Below, one piece after another: positions 16,952 to 24,640 of a stretch of 64,000 nt of DNA. The first letter of the stretch is position 1; each line of letters opens with the position of its first letter. Source of the stretch: Pseudomonadota bacterium. Its GTDB lineage: Bacteria; Pseudomonadota; Alphaproteobacteria; Puniceispirillales; Marisalimonadaceae. The stretch covers positions 1 through 64,000 of the forward strand of contig JAOESH010000008.1 of assembly GCA_028382005.1 (NCBI GenBank). Direction: 5' to 3'. The notes beneath the pieces are model-generated. The model did no database searches. It had not been told where the DNA came from and worked only from the letters and a program-made list of their open reading frames with translations. A program made the position numbers and the translations under genes.

Positions 16952-17865
16952 GGTCTCTCATTTTCCCACCTTGCAAATATTGCAGTGCTAATCTCACGTG
17001 GATCTAGTTGATCTTCAAAAATAGATATTTCTCCAGACTCAACTTTACCACCAAATATTTTCATAACTTCAATTAAGGCATAATGAAGTGATAAATAACT
17101 AGATCGTATTGCGTAACTGTTAAGTATAATAAATAGGGGCTCCTCTGATAATATTTTGGGAAGAAGATTTAATAAGATGGGTAGATCTTTGTGTAATTCC
17201 CATTTTTCTCCATTTGGACCTCTTCCGTATTTAGGAGGATCTAGAATAATTCCATCATATTTATTTCCTCTTCTAATTTCACGATGTACAAATTTTAAGG
17301 CATCATCGGTAAGGTATTTAATTGGTAAATTAGAAAAAGAAGATAAATTTCTATTTTCAAAAGCAAAATGTATAGCTTTTTTACTTGCGTCGACATGTGT
17401 AACAGATGCTCCTTTGGATGCTGCGTGTAATGACGCTAAGCCAGAGTAGCCAAAAAGGTTCAGAATTTTAGGAGGGTTGGAGTTAAAGGCGTTGATAGAA
17501 AAATCATTGATTTTGTTGGCAACCCACATCCAGTGTGGAGATTGATCTGGGAAAAAACCTAAATGCCTGAAGGCAGTAGGTGTAGCGTAAAATTTAATAT
17601 TATCATATGACATTTCCCAGCGCTCTGGAATATTAGGTTTGAGAGACCATTTCCCATTACCCTCATTATCTTCTATAGAGGATGAAGTAAGAAAAGTTCC
17701 TGCAGCACCATCCCATATTTTTTTAGATAAATTCTGAGACCAAAGAGCTTGAGGCTCTGGCCTTGAAAACATGTAAGGGCCAAATCTTTCTAGCTTTCGC
17801 CCGTAGCCCGAATCAATTAATGAATAATCATTCCATTCACTTGGGTGTAAAATCTGAGGGATCAT
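16948..17865 (-). CDS. RlmI/RlmK-like class I methyltransferase
   Basis: 305 aa Rossmann methyltransferase. SAM-binding loop ILNLFGYSGLASLHAASKGA with acidic VTHVDASKKA, then IILDPPKYGRGPNGEKW, the DPPK(Y/F) motif of m5C rRNA methyltransferases such as RlmI. It lacks an obvious N-terminal PUA domain; instead about 90 residues (LERFGPYMFSRPEPQALW) precede it, as in the SAM-dependent methyltransferase group common in Alphaproteobacteria. Probably modifies rRNA. Convergent with the TrmH-type gene, with stops overlapping by 4 nt. Confidence 0.82.
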   Translation of the reverse strand: MIPQILHPSEWNDYSLIDSGYGRKLERFGPYMFSRPEPQALWSQNLSKKIWDGAAGTFLTSSSIEDNEGNGKWSLKPNIPERWEMSYDNIKFYATPTAFRHLGFFPDQSPHWMWVANKINDFSINAFNSNPPKILNLFGYSGLASLHAASKGASVTHVDASKKAIHFAFENRNLSSFSNLPIKYLTDDALKFVHREIRRGNKYDGIILDPPKYGRGPNGEKWELHKDLPILLNLLPKILSEEPLFIILNSYAIRSSYLSLHYALIEVMKIFGGKVESGEISIFEDQLDPREISTAIFARWENERP

Positions 17866-17891
17866 TAGGAAATTTCCTATTAAATTAATTT

Positions 17892-17920
17892 TTGCAATAT
17901 TAATAATTGATAGTTAATAA
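17892..17920 (+). promoter_or_regulatory. Possible sigma70 promoter for the GT2 gene
   Basis: TTGCAA (17892-17897) and TAATAA (17915-17920) are separated by 17 nt in the 78-base divergent spacer, 23 nt before the ATG at 17944. The match is partial (4 of 6 in the -10), and the region is AT-rich, so chance is a real possibility. Confidence 0.3.
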
Positions 17921-17943
17921 TAAAGAAAAAAAAAAGAAATAAA

Positions 17944-18750
17944 ATGAAAAAAAATTTATCAGTAATAATTCCAGTTTATAACGCTAAAAAAACAATTCGG
18001 ACATCCATAAATTCAGTTATTAACCAAGAAATTAAAATAAAAAATTTTTTATTAGAAATTATATTAATAATAGATGATGGAAAAAGGTATGAAAATATAA
18101 TTCCTAAAAAAAGAAATGGTGTCAGCATAAAAATAATTAAAACACATGGTATTAAAACAGGACCAGGTAATGCAAGAAATTTAGGAATAAAAAAAGCAAA
18201 TGGAAAATATATAGGATTCTTGGATGCAGACGATGAATGGTCTAAAAATTATATTGACAATATGTATGAATTAGTAAAACAAAATGGAATAGCTTTTGCC
18301 CCTACTAAAGTTTATGAAAACAACAAAGAGTTGTTCAAGTTTACTGGTAAAGATTCAGGTTATCTCCAATTAAGTGATATAGGGCAAATTCCATGTAGTT
18401 TTCATCCTTTTATATTAAAAGCTAATCATAAAGATTTTAAATCTATAAAAAGCCAAGATGTGTACAATACAGCTTATATTTTAGCGCGTAGTAACAGAAA
18501 AATAAAAATGATTGATAAGGGATTTTATAAACTAAACATACAAAGGGAATCTGTCACTAAAGAAACTGGTTTTTCTCATCAAATAAATATAGCTTATAAA
18601 AAATATCAACTTATATGTGGAAAAGACAAAGTACCAAAAGTTTCTCGTCAATTTGCATTGAGGCGAATAATGAATCTAAAATTCATTAAATGGCAAAAAA
18701 AATTTAAAGGTGATTTTTATAATTTTTTAAGTAAAGAAATACCAAACTAA
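17944..18750 (+). CDS. Family 2 glycosyltransferase
   Basis: 268-aa GT-A protein. LSVIIPVYNAKKTIRTSINSV is the canonical N-terminal strand/helix; ILIIDDGKRYEN replaces the usual VDDGS, GPGNARNLGIKKANGKYIGF precedes the FLDADDEW metal-binding motif. The C-terminal third is short and basic (KLNIQRESVTKETGF then RRIMNLKFIKWQKKF). It lies alone after a divergent spacer, about 12 kb from the polysaccharide cassette, and just upstream of the dehalogenase. Target glycan unknown. Confidence 0.82.
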   Translation: MKKNLSVIIPVYNAKKTIRTSINSVINQEIKIKNFLLEIILIIDDGKRYENIIPKKRNGVSIKIIKTHGIKTGPGNARNLGIKKANGKYIGFLDADDEWSKNYIDNMYELVKQNGIAFAPTKVYENNKELFKFTGKDSGYLQLSDIGQIPCSFHPFILKANHKDFKSIKSQDVYNTAYILARSNRKIKMIDKGFYKLNIQRESVTKETGFSHQINIAYKKYQLICGKDKVPKVSRQFALRRIMNLKFIKWQKKFKGDFYNFLSKEIPN

Positions 18751-18772
18751 AAGAAAATAGGGAGTAATGAAT

Positions 18773-19438
18773 ATGGATGGAGTTAAAGTATGTATTTTTG
18801 ACGCATACGGAACGTTATTTGACGTAAATGCAGCATGTAGGGAACTTTCTAAAGAGGTTGGAGAACAATGGCAGGAATTAGCAACGCTATGGAGACTGAG
18901 ACAGGTGGAATATACATGGCTAAGAAACTCTATGAATGAATACATAAACTTTTGGAATATCACAGAAGATGCGTTGGAATATGCAATGGAAACTTTAAAA
19001 ATGAAAAATGAAGAATTGAAAAATAAGTTGTTAGATTTATATCTAAAATTAGAAGCATACCCGGAGGTAGAAAAAGTTTTAATACAATTAAAAAAAGAAG
19101 GTTACCAAACAGGCATTTTATCAAATGGTAGTGAAGAAATGCTTGCTAGTGCGGTTAAAAATGCAAAATTAGAAAATTTGTTAGATAAAGTTTTATCTGT
19201 AGAAAAATGTAAAGTATATAAACCATCTAGTAAAGTATATGACCTTGTAGAAAAAGAGTTTAAAATTAATAAAATTAACTGTGCTTTTTTCTCAAGTAAT
19301 GCATGGGACATGCATGCTGCAGCACATTATGGTTTTAAAACAATATGGGTAAATAGATTTGAAGGTAACTTAGAAAAGTTACCAGGCAAGCCTTACAAAA
19401 TAGTACAAACACTAGAAAAAATTGTAGACATATTATAA
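18773..19438 (+). CDS. L-2-haloacid dehalogenase (HAD type II)
   Basis: 221 aa, hydrolysing L-2-haloalkanoates to D-2-hydroxyacids. Starting at the ATG at 18773, which is 8 nt after GGGAG (an earlier ATG at 18767 has only a 2-nt spacer), the nucleophile is Asp10 in CIFDAYGTLFDV, as in Pseudomonas L-DEX. Other active-site positions are all present: Arg41 (WRLRQVEYTW), SNGS near 117-120, Lys150 (YKPSSKVYDL) and SSNAWD at 174-179. Marine bacteria meet natural halogenated acids. The neighbours downstream are acyl-CoA dehydrogenase, SDR and kinase genes on the other strand or divergent, so a pathway link is uncertain. Confidence 0.9.
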   Translation: MDGVKVCIFDAYGTLFDVNAACRELSKEVGEQWQELATLWRLRQVEYTWLRNSMNEYINFWNITEDALEYAMETLKMKNEELKNKLLDLYLKLEAYPEVEKVLIQLKKEGYQTGILSNGSEEMLASAVKNAKLENLLDKVLSVEKCKVYKPSSKVYDLVEKEFKINKINCAFFSSNAWDMHAAAHYGFKTIWVNRFEGNLEKLPGKPYKIVQTLEKIVDIL

Positions 19439-19442
19439 AATA

Positions 19443-20642
19443 TTATAGGTCATGTCCTATGCCCCAATGCCAAAAATCAGATTTATGATTATTAAAAAAT
19501 CTATTAATTATCATTTGGTGGACTTCAGTAGCTCCATCAACTAACTTGGCCTGTCTAGCATATCTATAAATCCATTCTAAAATTGTATCTTTGCTGTAGC
19601 CTCTTGCCCCATTCAATTGTATGGCAGTATCACAAACATTATTTAAAGTTTCAGCAACTTGTATCTTAGCCATAGAAACATCTTGTCTTGCTTTACTACC
19701 ATTCTCAATCTTCCAAGCAGCTCGCATTACAAGAAGACGACTTATATCTATATCCATTGCAGCTTTGCCGAGTTTAATTTGAATAGATTCTCTATCAGCT
19801 AATTTAATCCCAAAACCTTCTCTGTGAGATACATATTCTAGAGCAATCTCTAGACTTCTTTTAGAAAGCCCTATCCATCGCATACAATGTGTAAGTCGAG
19901 CTAAACCTAGACGAATTTGAACGATTTTTAGGCCCTGACCAACTTCTCCTAATCTATTCTCATCAGGAATTTCAAGACCTTTATATTCAATTTCACAATG
20001 GCCACCATGTTCTTCAGGACCCATAATTGGGATACGACGTTTTATATTCCAACCTGGTTGATCTTTATGATAAAGAAAAGCCGTTAGACCGTCTTTAGTA
20101 TTTGCTAAAAGAATAAAATGTGATGCAACACCAGCTCCAGTAATATACCATTTTAAGCCATTAACTATCCATTTATTATTACTGTAAACAGCTTCAGTTT
20201 TAATCATTGATGGGTCAGATCCACCACCAGGTGCAGGCTCAGTCATTGCAAGTGCTGACCTAACATCACCGTTTATGATAGGATCAAGCCATTTAACCTT
20301 TTGTTCATTAGAAGCTATTTTATTTAATATGTACATATTACCATCATCAGGAGCTGCACAATTAAAGCAAACAGGACCAAAAATAGATCTATTCATTTCT
20401 TCGTATAAAACAGCCATACCGATGGGGCCTAAACCTAAACCAGATCTATCTATAGGCATTTGAGGAGCCCATAGACCAGACGCTTTAACTTGTTTCCTAA
20501 TATTATCGAGAAGAGTTTGATTTATGTTTTCATGATCGTCATAAGATGACTTTTCAGACTCAAGAGGTATAATAATGCCATTAACAAAATCTCTAGTTTT
20601 AATTCTTAGTTGTTCAATTTCGTTAGATAATTTATATTCCAT
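19443..20642 (-). CDS. Acyl-CoA dehydrogenase, ACAD10/ACAD11-like
   Basis: 399-aa FAD enzyme. AMTEPAPGGGSDPSMIKTEA is the FAD/substrate signature, WYITGAGVASHFI the second FAD contact. EEHGGHCEIEYKGLEIP and LARLTHCMRWIGLSKRSLE are the features that group it with ACAD10/11 and bacterial LvaC-like proteins rather than with straight-chain dehydrogenases. The end segment GATEVHQMI is at the FAD-binding C-terminus. ACAD10/11 enzymes work with a phosphotransferase domain to eliminate a 4-phosphate from 4-phosphoacyl-CoA. Here the APH-type kinase gene lies divergently 0.85 kb away, with an SDR gene between, 20 nt upstream on the same strand. Confidence 0.85.
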   Translation of the reverse strand: MEYKLSNEIEQLRIKTRDFVNGIIIPLESEKSSYDDHENINQTLLDNIRKQVKASGLWAPQMPIDRSGLGLGPIGMAVLYEEMNRSIFGPVCFNCAAPDDGNMYILNKIASNEQKVKWLDPIINGDVRSALAMTEPAPGGGSDPSMIKTEAVYSNNKWIVNGLKWYITGAGVASHFILLANTKDGLTAFLYHKDQPGWNIKRRIPIMGPEEHGGHCEIEYKGLEIPDENRLGEVGQGLKIVQIRLGLARLTHCMRWIGLSKRSLEIALEYVSHREGFGIKLADRESIQIKLGKAAMDIDISRLLVMRAAWKIENGSKARQDVSMAKIQVAETLNNVCDTAIQLNGARGYSKDTILEWIYRYARQAKLVDGATEVHQMIINRFFNNHKSDFWHWGIGHDL

Positions 20643-20662
20643 TACAATTCCTTTGAAAAAAT

Positions 20663-21409
20663 CTACAAACCTGCACTCAATCCTCCATCAATTGAAATAA
20701 TTGAACCTGTCATATATGAATTTTTTTTATTCAATAACATAGAAATTAATAAATCAAGTTCATTTATATCGGCAAACCTACGTAGTGGGATTTTCTTTTT
20801 AAGCATTTCACCAGCTTCACCCTCAAGCTGATGACGATTAATATCAGTTATAATATAGCCTGGAGCAATGGCATTTACGCATATATTGTATCTCGCTAAC
20901 TCAATAGACTGTGATTTAGTAACTTGAATTAATGCTGCCTTTGTAGCTGCATAAGCACCAACATATGATAGTGGTCTATGACCTAAAGCAGACGCTATAT
21001 TTATTATCCTTCCACATTTATTTTGAATCATGGTAGGGATAACAGCTCTAGAAATATTCAAAGAACCAATTAAATTAGTATTAACAATCTGATTAATATC
21101 TTCATATGTTTCTTCATGTAATAATTTAGTATTCGCAATTCCAGCATTATTAATTAAGCCATATATTTCAATATTTTTTAGCTTTTCTTGAACTTGATTC
21201 TCGTCTGTAATATCTAAGACTAAATAATCATGATCTAATTGTGAATTAGGTAATTCAGAAATAACTTTATTTAAGTCATCCTCACTTCTTCCAACTCCAA
21301 TAATGCGGAAGCCATCTTTTGCTAAAACTTTTGCAAAGTTGGATCCAAGTCCTTTTGAAGCACCAGTAATTAATATAGAATTAAAATCAATATTTTTCAT
21401 TTTATACAT
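20663..21409 (-). CDS. Short-chain dehydrogenase/reductase
   Basis: 248-aa classical SDR. TGASKGLGSNFAKVLAKDG is the NAD(P) glycine motif, NNAG appears as GLINNAGIAN, the catalytic Ser is in IINIASALGHRP and the Tyr/Lys pair in YVGAYAATKAALIQ. It resembles 3-oxoacyl-reductase/3-hydroxybutyrate dehydrogenase-like SDRs. It precedes the ACAD10/11-like gene by 20 nt and is divergent from the kinase gene. In the lva comparison it would occupy the position of LvaD, interconverting 4-oxo- and 4-hydroxyacyl-CoA; this is inference. An alternative start is the ATG at 21400. Confidence 0.87.
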   Translation of the reverse strand: MYKMKNIDFNSILITGASKGLGSNFAKVLAKDGFRIIGVGRSEDDLNKVISELPNSQLDHDYLVLDITDENQVQEKLKNIEIYGLINNAGIANTKLLHEETYEDINQIVNTNLIGSLNISRAVIPTMIQNKCGRIINIASALGHRPLSYVGAYAATKAALIQVTKSQSIELARYNICVNAIAPGYIITDINRHQLEGEAGEMLKKKIPLRRFADINELDLLISMLLNKKNSYMTGSIISIDGGLSAGL

Positions 21410-21421
21410 CCAGATTGAAAT

Positions 21422-21439
21422 GTAATATATATTACGTAA
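21422..21439 (+). promoter_or_regulatory. Nested palindromes in the SDR/kinase divergent promoter
   Basis: GTAATATATATTAC (21422-21435) is a perfect 14-base palindrome, overlapping TTACGTAA (21432-21439), a perfect 8-base palindrome. Both lie in the 82-base spacer between the divergent SDR and kinase genes, where an operator for both directions is expected. AT-rich DNA gives such palindromes by chance, but two nested ones at this site are suggestive. No regulator gene is adjacent. Confidence 0.4.
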
Positions 21440-21491
21440 TTATTATGTATAAAGTTAAATATGAAATAAGCAAAAGAGTAATTTATAAAAT

Positions 21492-22532
21492 ATGATAGAA
21501 AAACAAAATATAAAAAATTTAGGTTTATGGTTAAAACAAAATACACTTTTACAAATTGAAATTATGTCATTAGTTAAATTTGAAACAGGTCAATCCAATC
21601 CAACATTTATAATAAAATCAGATAAAAAGAATTATGTTCTAAGATCAAAACCAAAGGGAACTCTTTTGAAAGGAGCTCACCGTATTGATAGAGAATATAA
21701 AGTTATGAATTCATTAAAAAATTCTCAAATACCTGTGCCTAAAATGTATTGTTATTGTAAGGATGTTGAGGTTATTGGAAGTGAATTTTATATAATGGAA
21801 TTTTTAGAGGGCAGTCATGAAGTTGATCCATTTTTGAAACATTTTAATAATTTGGAAAAAGAGAAAATATATGATCATAAAATTAATATATTAAGTGAAT
21901 TAGCCTCGGTAGATATTAAAAAGTTAGGACTAGAAGAATTTGGCAGGCCAATAGGTTATTTAGAGAGACAAACTAATTTATGGATTTCACAATATAGAGC
22001 ATCACAAACAAAAGAGATAGAAAGTATGGAGTTTTTAATAGAAAATATTCCAAAATTTATTCCAGAAGAAATAGACATTCTCCCCCCTAGTTTGCTTCAT
22101 GGTGATTTTCGTTTAGATAATATGATTTTAAAAAAAGACAAAACATTAAACAAAGTAGCTGGATTATTAGATTGGGAACTATCAACATTAGCCCCTCCAT
22201 TTATTGATTTATCCTATTGGGCAGTAATGCTTAGATTTAAAAAAGAATGGCCAATTGGAGGATTAGGTAATAATGGAAATTTAATACAAAATTCAGGTAT
22301 TCCTTCAGAAGACATGATTTTAGAGAAATATTTGAATAGAACTGGGTTAGAGAAACCTAAATATTGGAAATATTTATTAGCTTTTAACAGTTTTAGGTTT
22401 GCAGGTATACTTCAGGGTATAGCTAAAAGGTTAATTGATGGAAATAATGCAGCAGTGAATGCTTATCAAGTAGGAGAACAAGCAGAACCAGTTGCTAAAT
22501 TAGGAGCCGAATTGCTTAAGGAGTATTTATGA
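21492..22532 (+). CDS. APH-type phosphotransferase, LvaA/ACAD10-kinase-like
   Basis: 346-aa protein-kinase-fold phosphotransferase. The Brenner-like catalytic loop is LLHGDFRLDN (His203, Asp205, Asn210) and the metal-binding motif is LLDWELS (Asp227, Glu229) followed by PPFIDLSYW. FETGQSNPTFII is the nucleotide-binding start, with lysine or arginine in YVLRSKPKG. This subgroup is usually encoded beside acyl-CoA dehydrogenases and phosphorylates the 4-hydroxyl of 4-hydroxyacyl-CoA (LvaA in levulinate catabolism, kinase domains of ACAD10/11). Aminoglycoside resistance is unlikely. Its 3' end overlaps the convergent MFS gene by 17 nt. Confidence 0.85.
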   Translation: MIEKQNIKNLGLWLKQNTLLQIEIMSLVKFETGQSNPTFIIKSDKKNYVLRSKPKGTLLKGAHRIDREYKVMNSLKNSQIPVPKMYCYCKDVEVIGSEFYIMEFLEGSHEVDPFLKHFNNLEKEKIYDHKINILSELASVDIKKLGLEEFGRPIGYLERQTNLWISQYRASQTKEIESMEFLIENIPKFIPEEIDILPPSLLHGDFRLDNMILKKDKTLNKVAGLLDWELSTLAPPFIDLSYWAVMLRFKKEWPIGGLGNNGNLIQNSGIPSEDMILEKYLNRTGLEKPKYWKYLLAFNSFRFAGILQGIAKRLIDGNNAAVNAYQVGEQAEPVAKLGAELLKEYL

Positions 22533-23706
22533 ATTTAGTAGAGCTAAATCTATTAGGGTGTATCATCAAAATCGCGGCAAATAAGAGTGATATAGAGGAA
22601 ATAGTAAGAGCAACGTCATAAGAAGAAAATGAGTCTATTATTATACCTCCAAAATAAGGGCCTACCATTTGACCTATACTAAATGATGAAGTAAGAATTG
22701 CAGTTGAAATTATGATTGAACCTTTATATCTTGATTGGCCTTCTAAGAAGGCAAGTGCTGTAATAGGAATAAAAGTTCCACCTAATAATATTGCAGCAAA
22801 GATAATTCCTAATTGATGATCTACAATAACAGGCATTAAAATACCAATTCCCATAATTAAACAGGCTAAGAACAAAGCTAGATCATTTCCAATTTTTTTG
22901 CCCAACCAAGGCCAAAAAATGACCATTGGAATACCTGCAAGACCTACCAACAACCAAACGTAAGTTTCGGTAGATTCCAACCCTGGAGTATCCCTTGCCA
23001 TTGTTGATATAAATGTCCCAAGTACAACATAGCCAAAACCGTAAAGGCCATAAGAAAAAGTAATTAGATTAAATCCTAATCTAGTTGATGTATTGAATTT
23101 TTTATCAGTTTCATTTGTAACAACAGGATTTGGTGTGAATATAAAGACAGGAATAGCAAGCAATAATGCTAAAATAGTAACCCCTAACCATAAATCACTC
23201 CATACAAACCCTAAACTTCCTAAAAAAGACACTAAGATTGAAGATAATAAAATTCCAAATCCCACACCCATAAAATGTGCTGTGCTTAGAGAACTTTTAC
23301 CTAAAGCCTGAATAGAAGGAAGAATTAAAGATGTTCCAAAAATTAATACAAAAGCACTAGATAAACCTGCAAAAAATCTAATTATAATAAAGAGGAATAT
23401 GTCTTCACAAAACGCCATAAATATTGTCGTTAATAATGATATAATTATAGAAATAAAAAAAACAAATTTAATTTTTTTTTTAAATATTGATAAGATCGAA
23501 ATTAATGATCCAAATAAGTAACCAAAAAAATTCCACGAAGCTATTAAACCACCATTTGTTTTGCTTAAGCTTAACTCTTCTAACATATATGGTAAAATAG
23601 GTGTATAACTAAATCTTCCAATTCCGATAGCAATTGCTAAAGCTGCAGCACCTGTCAAAATTAAAACTATTATATTTGATTTATATTTTTCTAATAAAAT
23701 TATCAT
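22516..23706 (-). CDS. MFS transporter, YbfB/YjiJ-like
   Basis: 396 aa with 12 predicted helices. The N-terminal ALAIAIGIGRFSYTPILPYM is the hallmark GxGRFxYTPxLP motif of the YbfB/YjiJ MFS group, and FFGYLFGSL follows. Family members are uncharacterised or linked to arabinose/drug export; the substrate is unknown. It faces the kinase gene, overlapping its end by 17 nt, and diverges from the enoyl-CoA hydratase gene across a 147-base spacer. Confidence 0.85.
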   Translation of the reverse strand: MIILLEKYKSNIIVLILTGAAALAIAIGIGRFSYTPILPYMLEELSLSKTNGGLIASWNFFGYLFGSLISILSIFKKKIKFVFFISIIISLLTTIFMAFCEDIFLFIIIRFFAGLSSAFVLIFGTSLILPSIQALGKSSLSTAHFMGVGFGILLSSILVSFLGSLGFVWSDLWLGVTILALLLAIPVFIFTPNPVVTNETDKKFNTSTRLGFNLITFSYGLYGFGYVVLGTFISTMARDTPGLESTETYVWLLVGLAGIPMVIFWPWLGKKIGNDLALFLACLIMGIGILMPVIVDHQLGIIFAAILLGGTFIPITALAFLEGQSRYKGSIIISTAILTSSFSIGQMVGPYFGGIIIDSFSSYDVALTISSISLLFAAILMIHPNRFSSTKFINTP

Positions 23707-23786
23707 TCTGGGATTTATTCAACTAAAAATATACTATATGCTTGATTATAGCATTAAATAATTGAAAAGCTTAAAAACATTATCAA

Positions 23787-23815
23787 TTGACTGGCTAAGA
23801 AAAATTATTTCTAAT
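23787..23815 (+). promoter_or_regulatory. Sigma70-type promoter for the hydratase-ligase operon
   Basis: TTGACT (23787-23792) and TCTAAT (23810-23815) are each one base from consensus and are separated by exactly 17 nt. They lie 38 nt before the enoyl-CoA hydratase ATG at 23854 in a divergent spacer. This is the best promoter match I found in the window. Confidence 0.5.
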
Positions 23816-23853
23816 GAAATTAGTAAATATGATAGAAAGTTGGGATCATAAAA

Positions 23854-24633
23854 ATGCAAAATTTATTCAAAGTTTCTAATGTTACTAAGCATATTGTCAA
23901 AATAGAGTTATGTAATGGTAGGAAACATAATCCTTTATCCTTAGGTCTGATGAAGGATTTGACTAGCTCTTTAAAAGAAGTATCTACAAGACCAAATGTT
24001 AGAGTTTTAATTATTTCTTCAGAAGGACCTGGCTTTTCAGCTGGACATGATTTGGAAGAATTAAGGCGAAATAAAAATGATAAAGATTTTTTTAAAAGCT
24101 TATTTAACGAATGTTCTAATTTGATGCAGACAATTATGAACCTTTCCCAACCAGTAATTGCTGAAGTTTGTGGTATTGCAGCAGCTGCTGGTTGTCAATT
24201 AGTGGCTAGTTGTGATTTAGCTGTTGCTTCAGAGCAGGCAAGCTTTATGACGCCTGGCGTTAATATAGGATTGTTTTGTTCGACACCTATGGTTGCAGTC
24301 TCAAGAAATATGAGTAGAAAGAAAACAATGGAAATGCTTTTAACTGGTGAAAAAATCAGTGCTATAGAAGCTGTAGATTTTGGCTTAATTAATCATTGTG
24401 TTTCTTTTGAAAAACTTGAAAATAAAACAATGGATCTTGCCAATTTAATTGTTTCAAAACCTCTTTCAACAATTAAAATTGGAAAGGAAGCTTTTTATAA
24501 ACAAGCAGAGATGCCAATCTCAGAGGCTTATAATTTTACCTCTGAAGTAATGGCAATGAATATGTTAGAAATCGATGCTCACGAAGGAATTACTGCGTTC
24601 TTAGATAAAAGAACTCCATTATGGCAAGAATAA
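23854..24633 (+). CDS. Enoyl-CoA hydratase/isomerase (ECHDC3-like)
   Basis: 259-aa crotonase. IELCNGRKHNPLSLGLMKDL is the entry block, GFSAGHDLEELR the first oxyanion-hole/CoA site and VCGIAAAAGCQLVASCDLAVAS the second. SFMTPGVNIGLFCSTP follows, where the usual catalytic Glu positions are not obvious (Cys/Ser in place). This is like ECHDC3/EchA-type proteins, whose hydratase activity is uncertain. It has a good upstream promoter and is followed after 7 nt by an acyl-CoA synthetase gene, so it likely acts on the CoA thioester made by that enzyme. Confidence 0.82.
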   Translation: MQNLFKVSNVTKHIVKIELCNGRKHNPLSLGLMKDLTSSLKEVSTRPNVRVLIISSEGPGFSAGHDLEELRRNKNDKDFFKSLFNECSNLMQTIMNLSQPVIAEVCGIAAAAGCQLVASCDLAVASEQASFMTPGVNIGLFCSTPMVAVSRNMSRKKTMEMLLTGEKISAIEAVDFGLINHCVSFEKLENKTMDLANLIVSKPLSTIKIGKEAFYKQAEMPISEAYNFTSEVMAMNMLEIDAHEGITAFLDKRTPLWQE

Positions 24634-24640
24634 TCATTAT

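Noticed and set aside
21492-22532. Aminoglycoside resistance phosphotransferase
   Set aside because: Sequence pattern and neighbours (ACAD10/11-like dehydrogenase, SDR) fit the acyl-CoA kinase subgroup; no resistance-type context.
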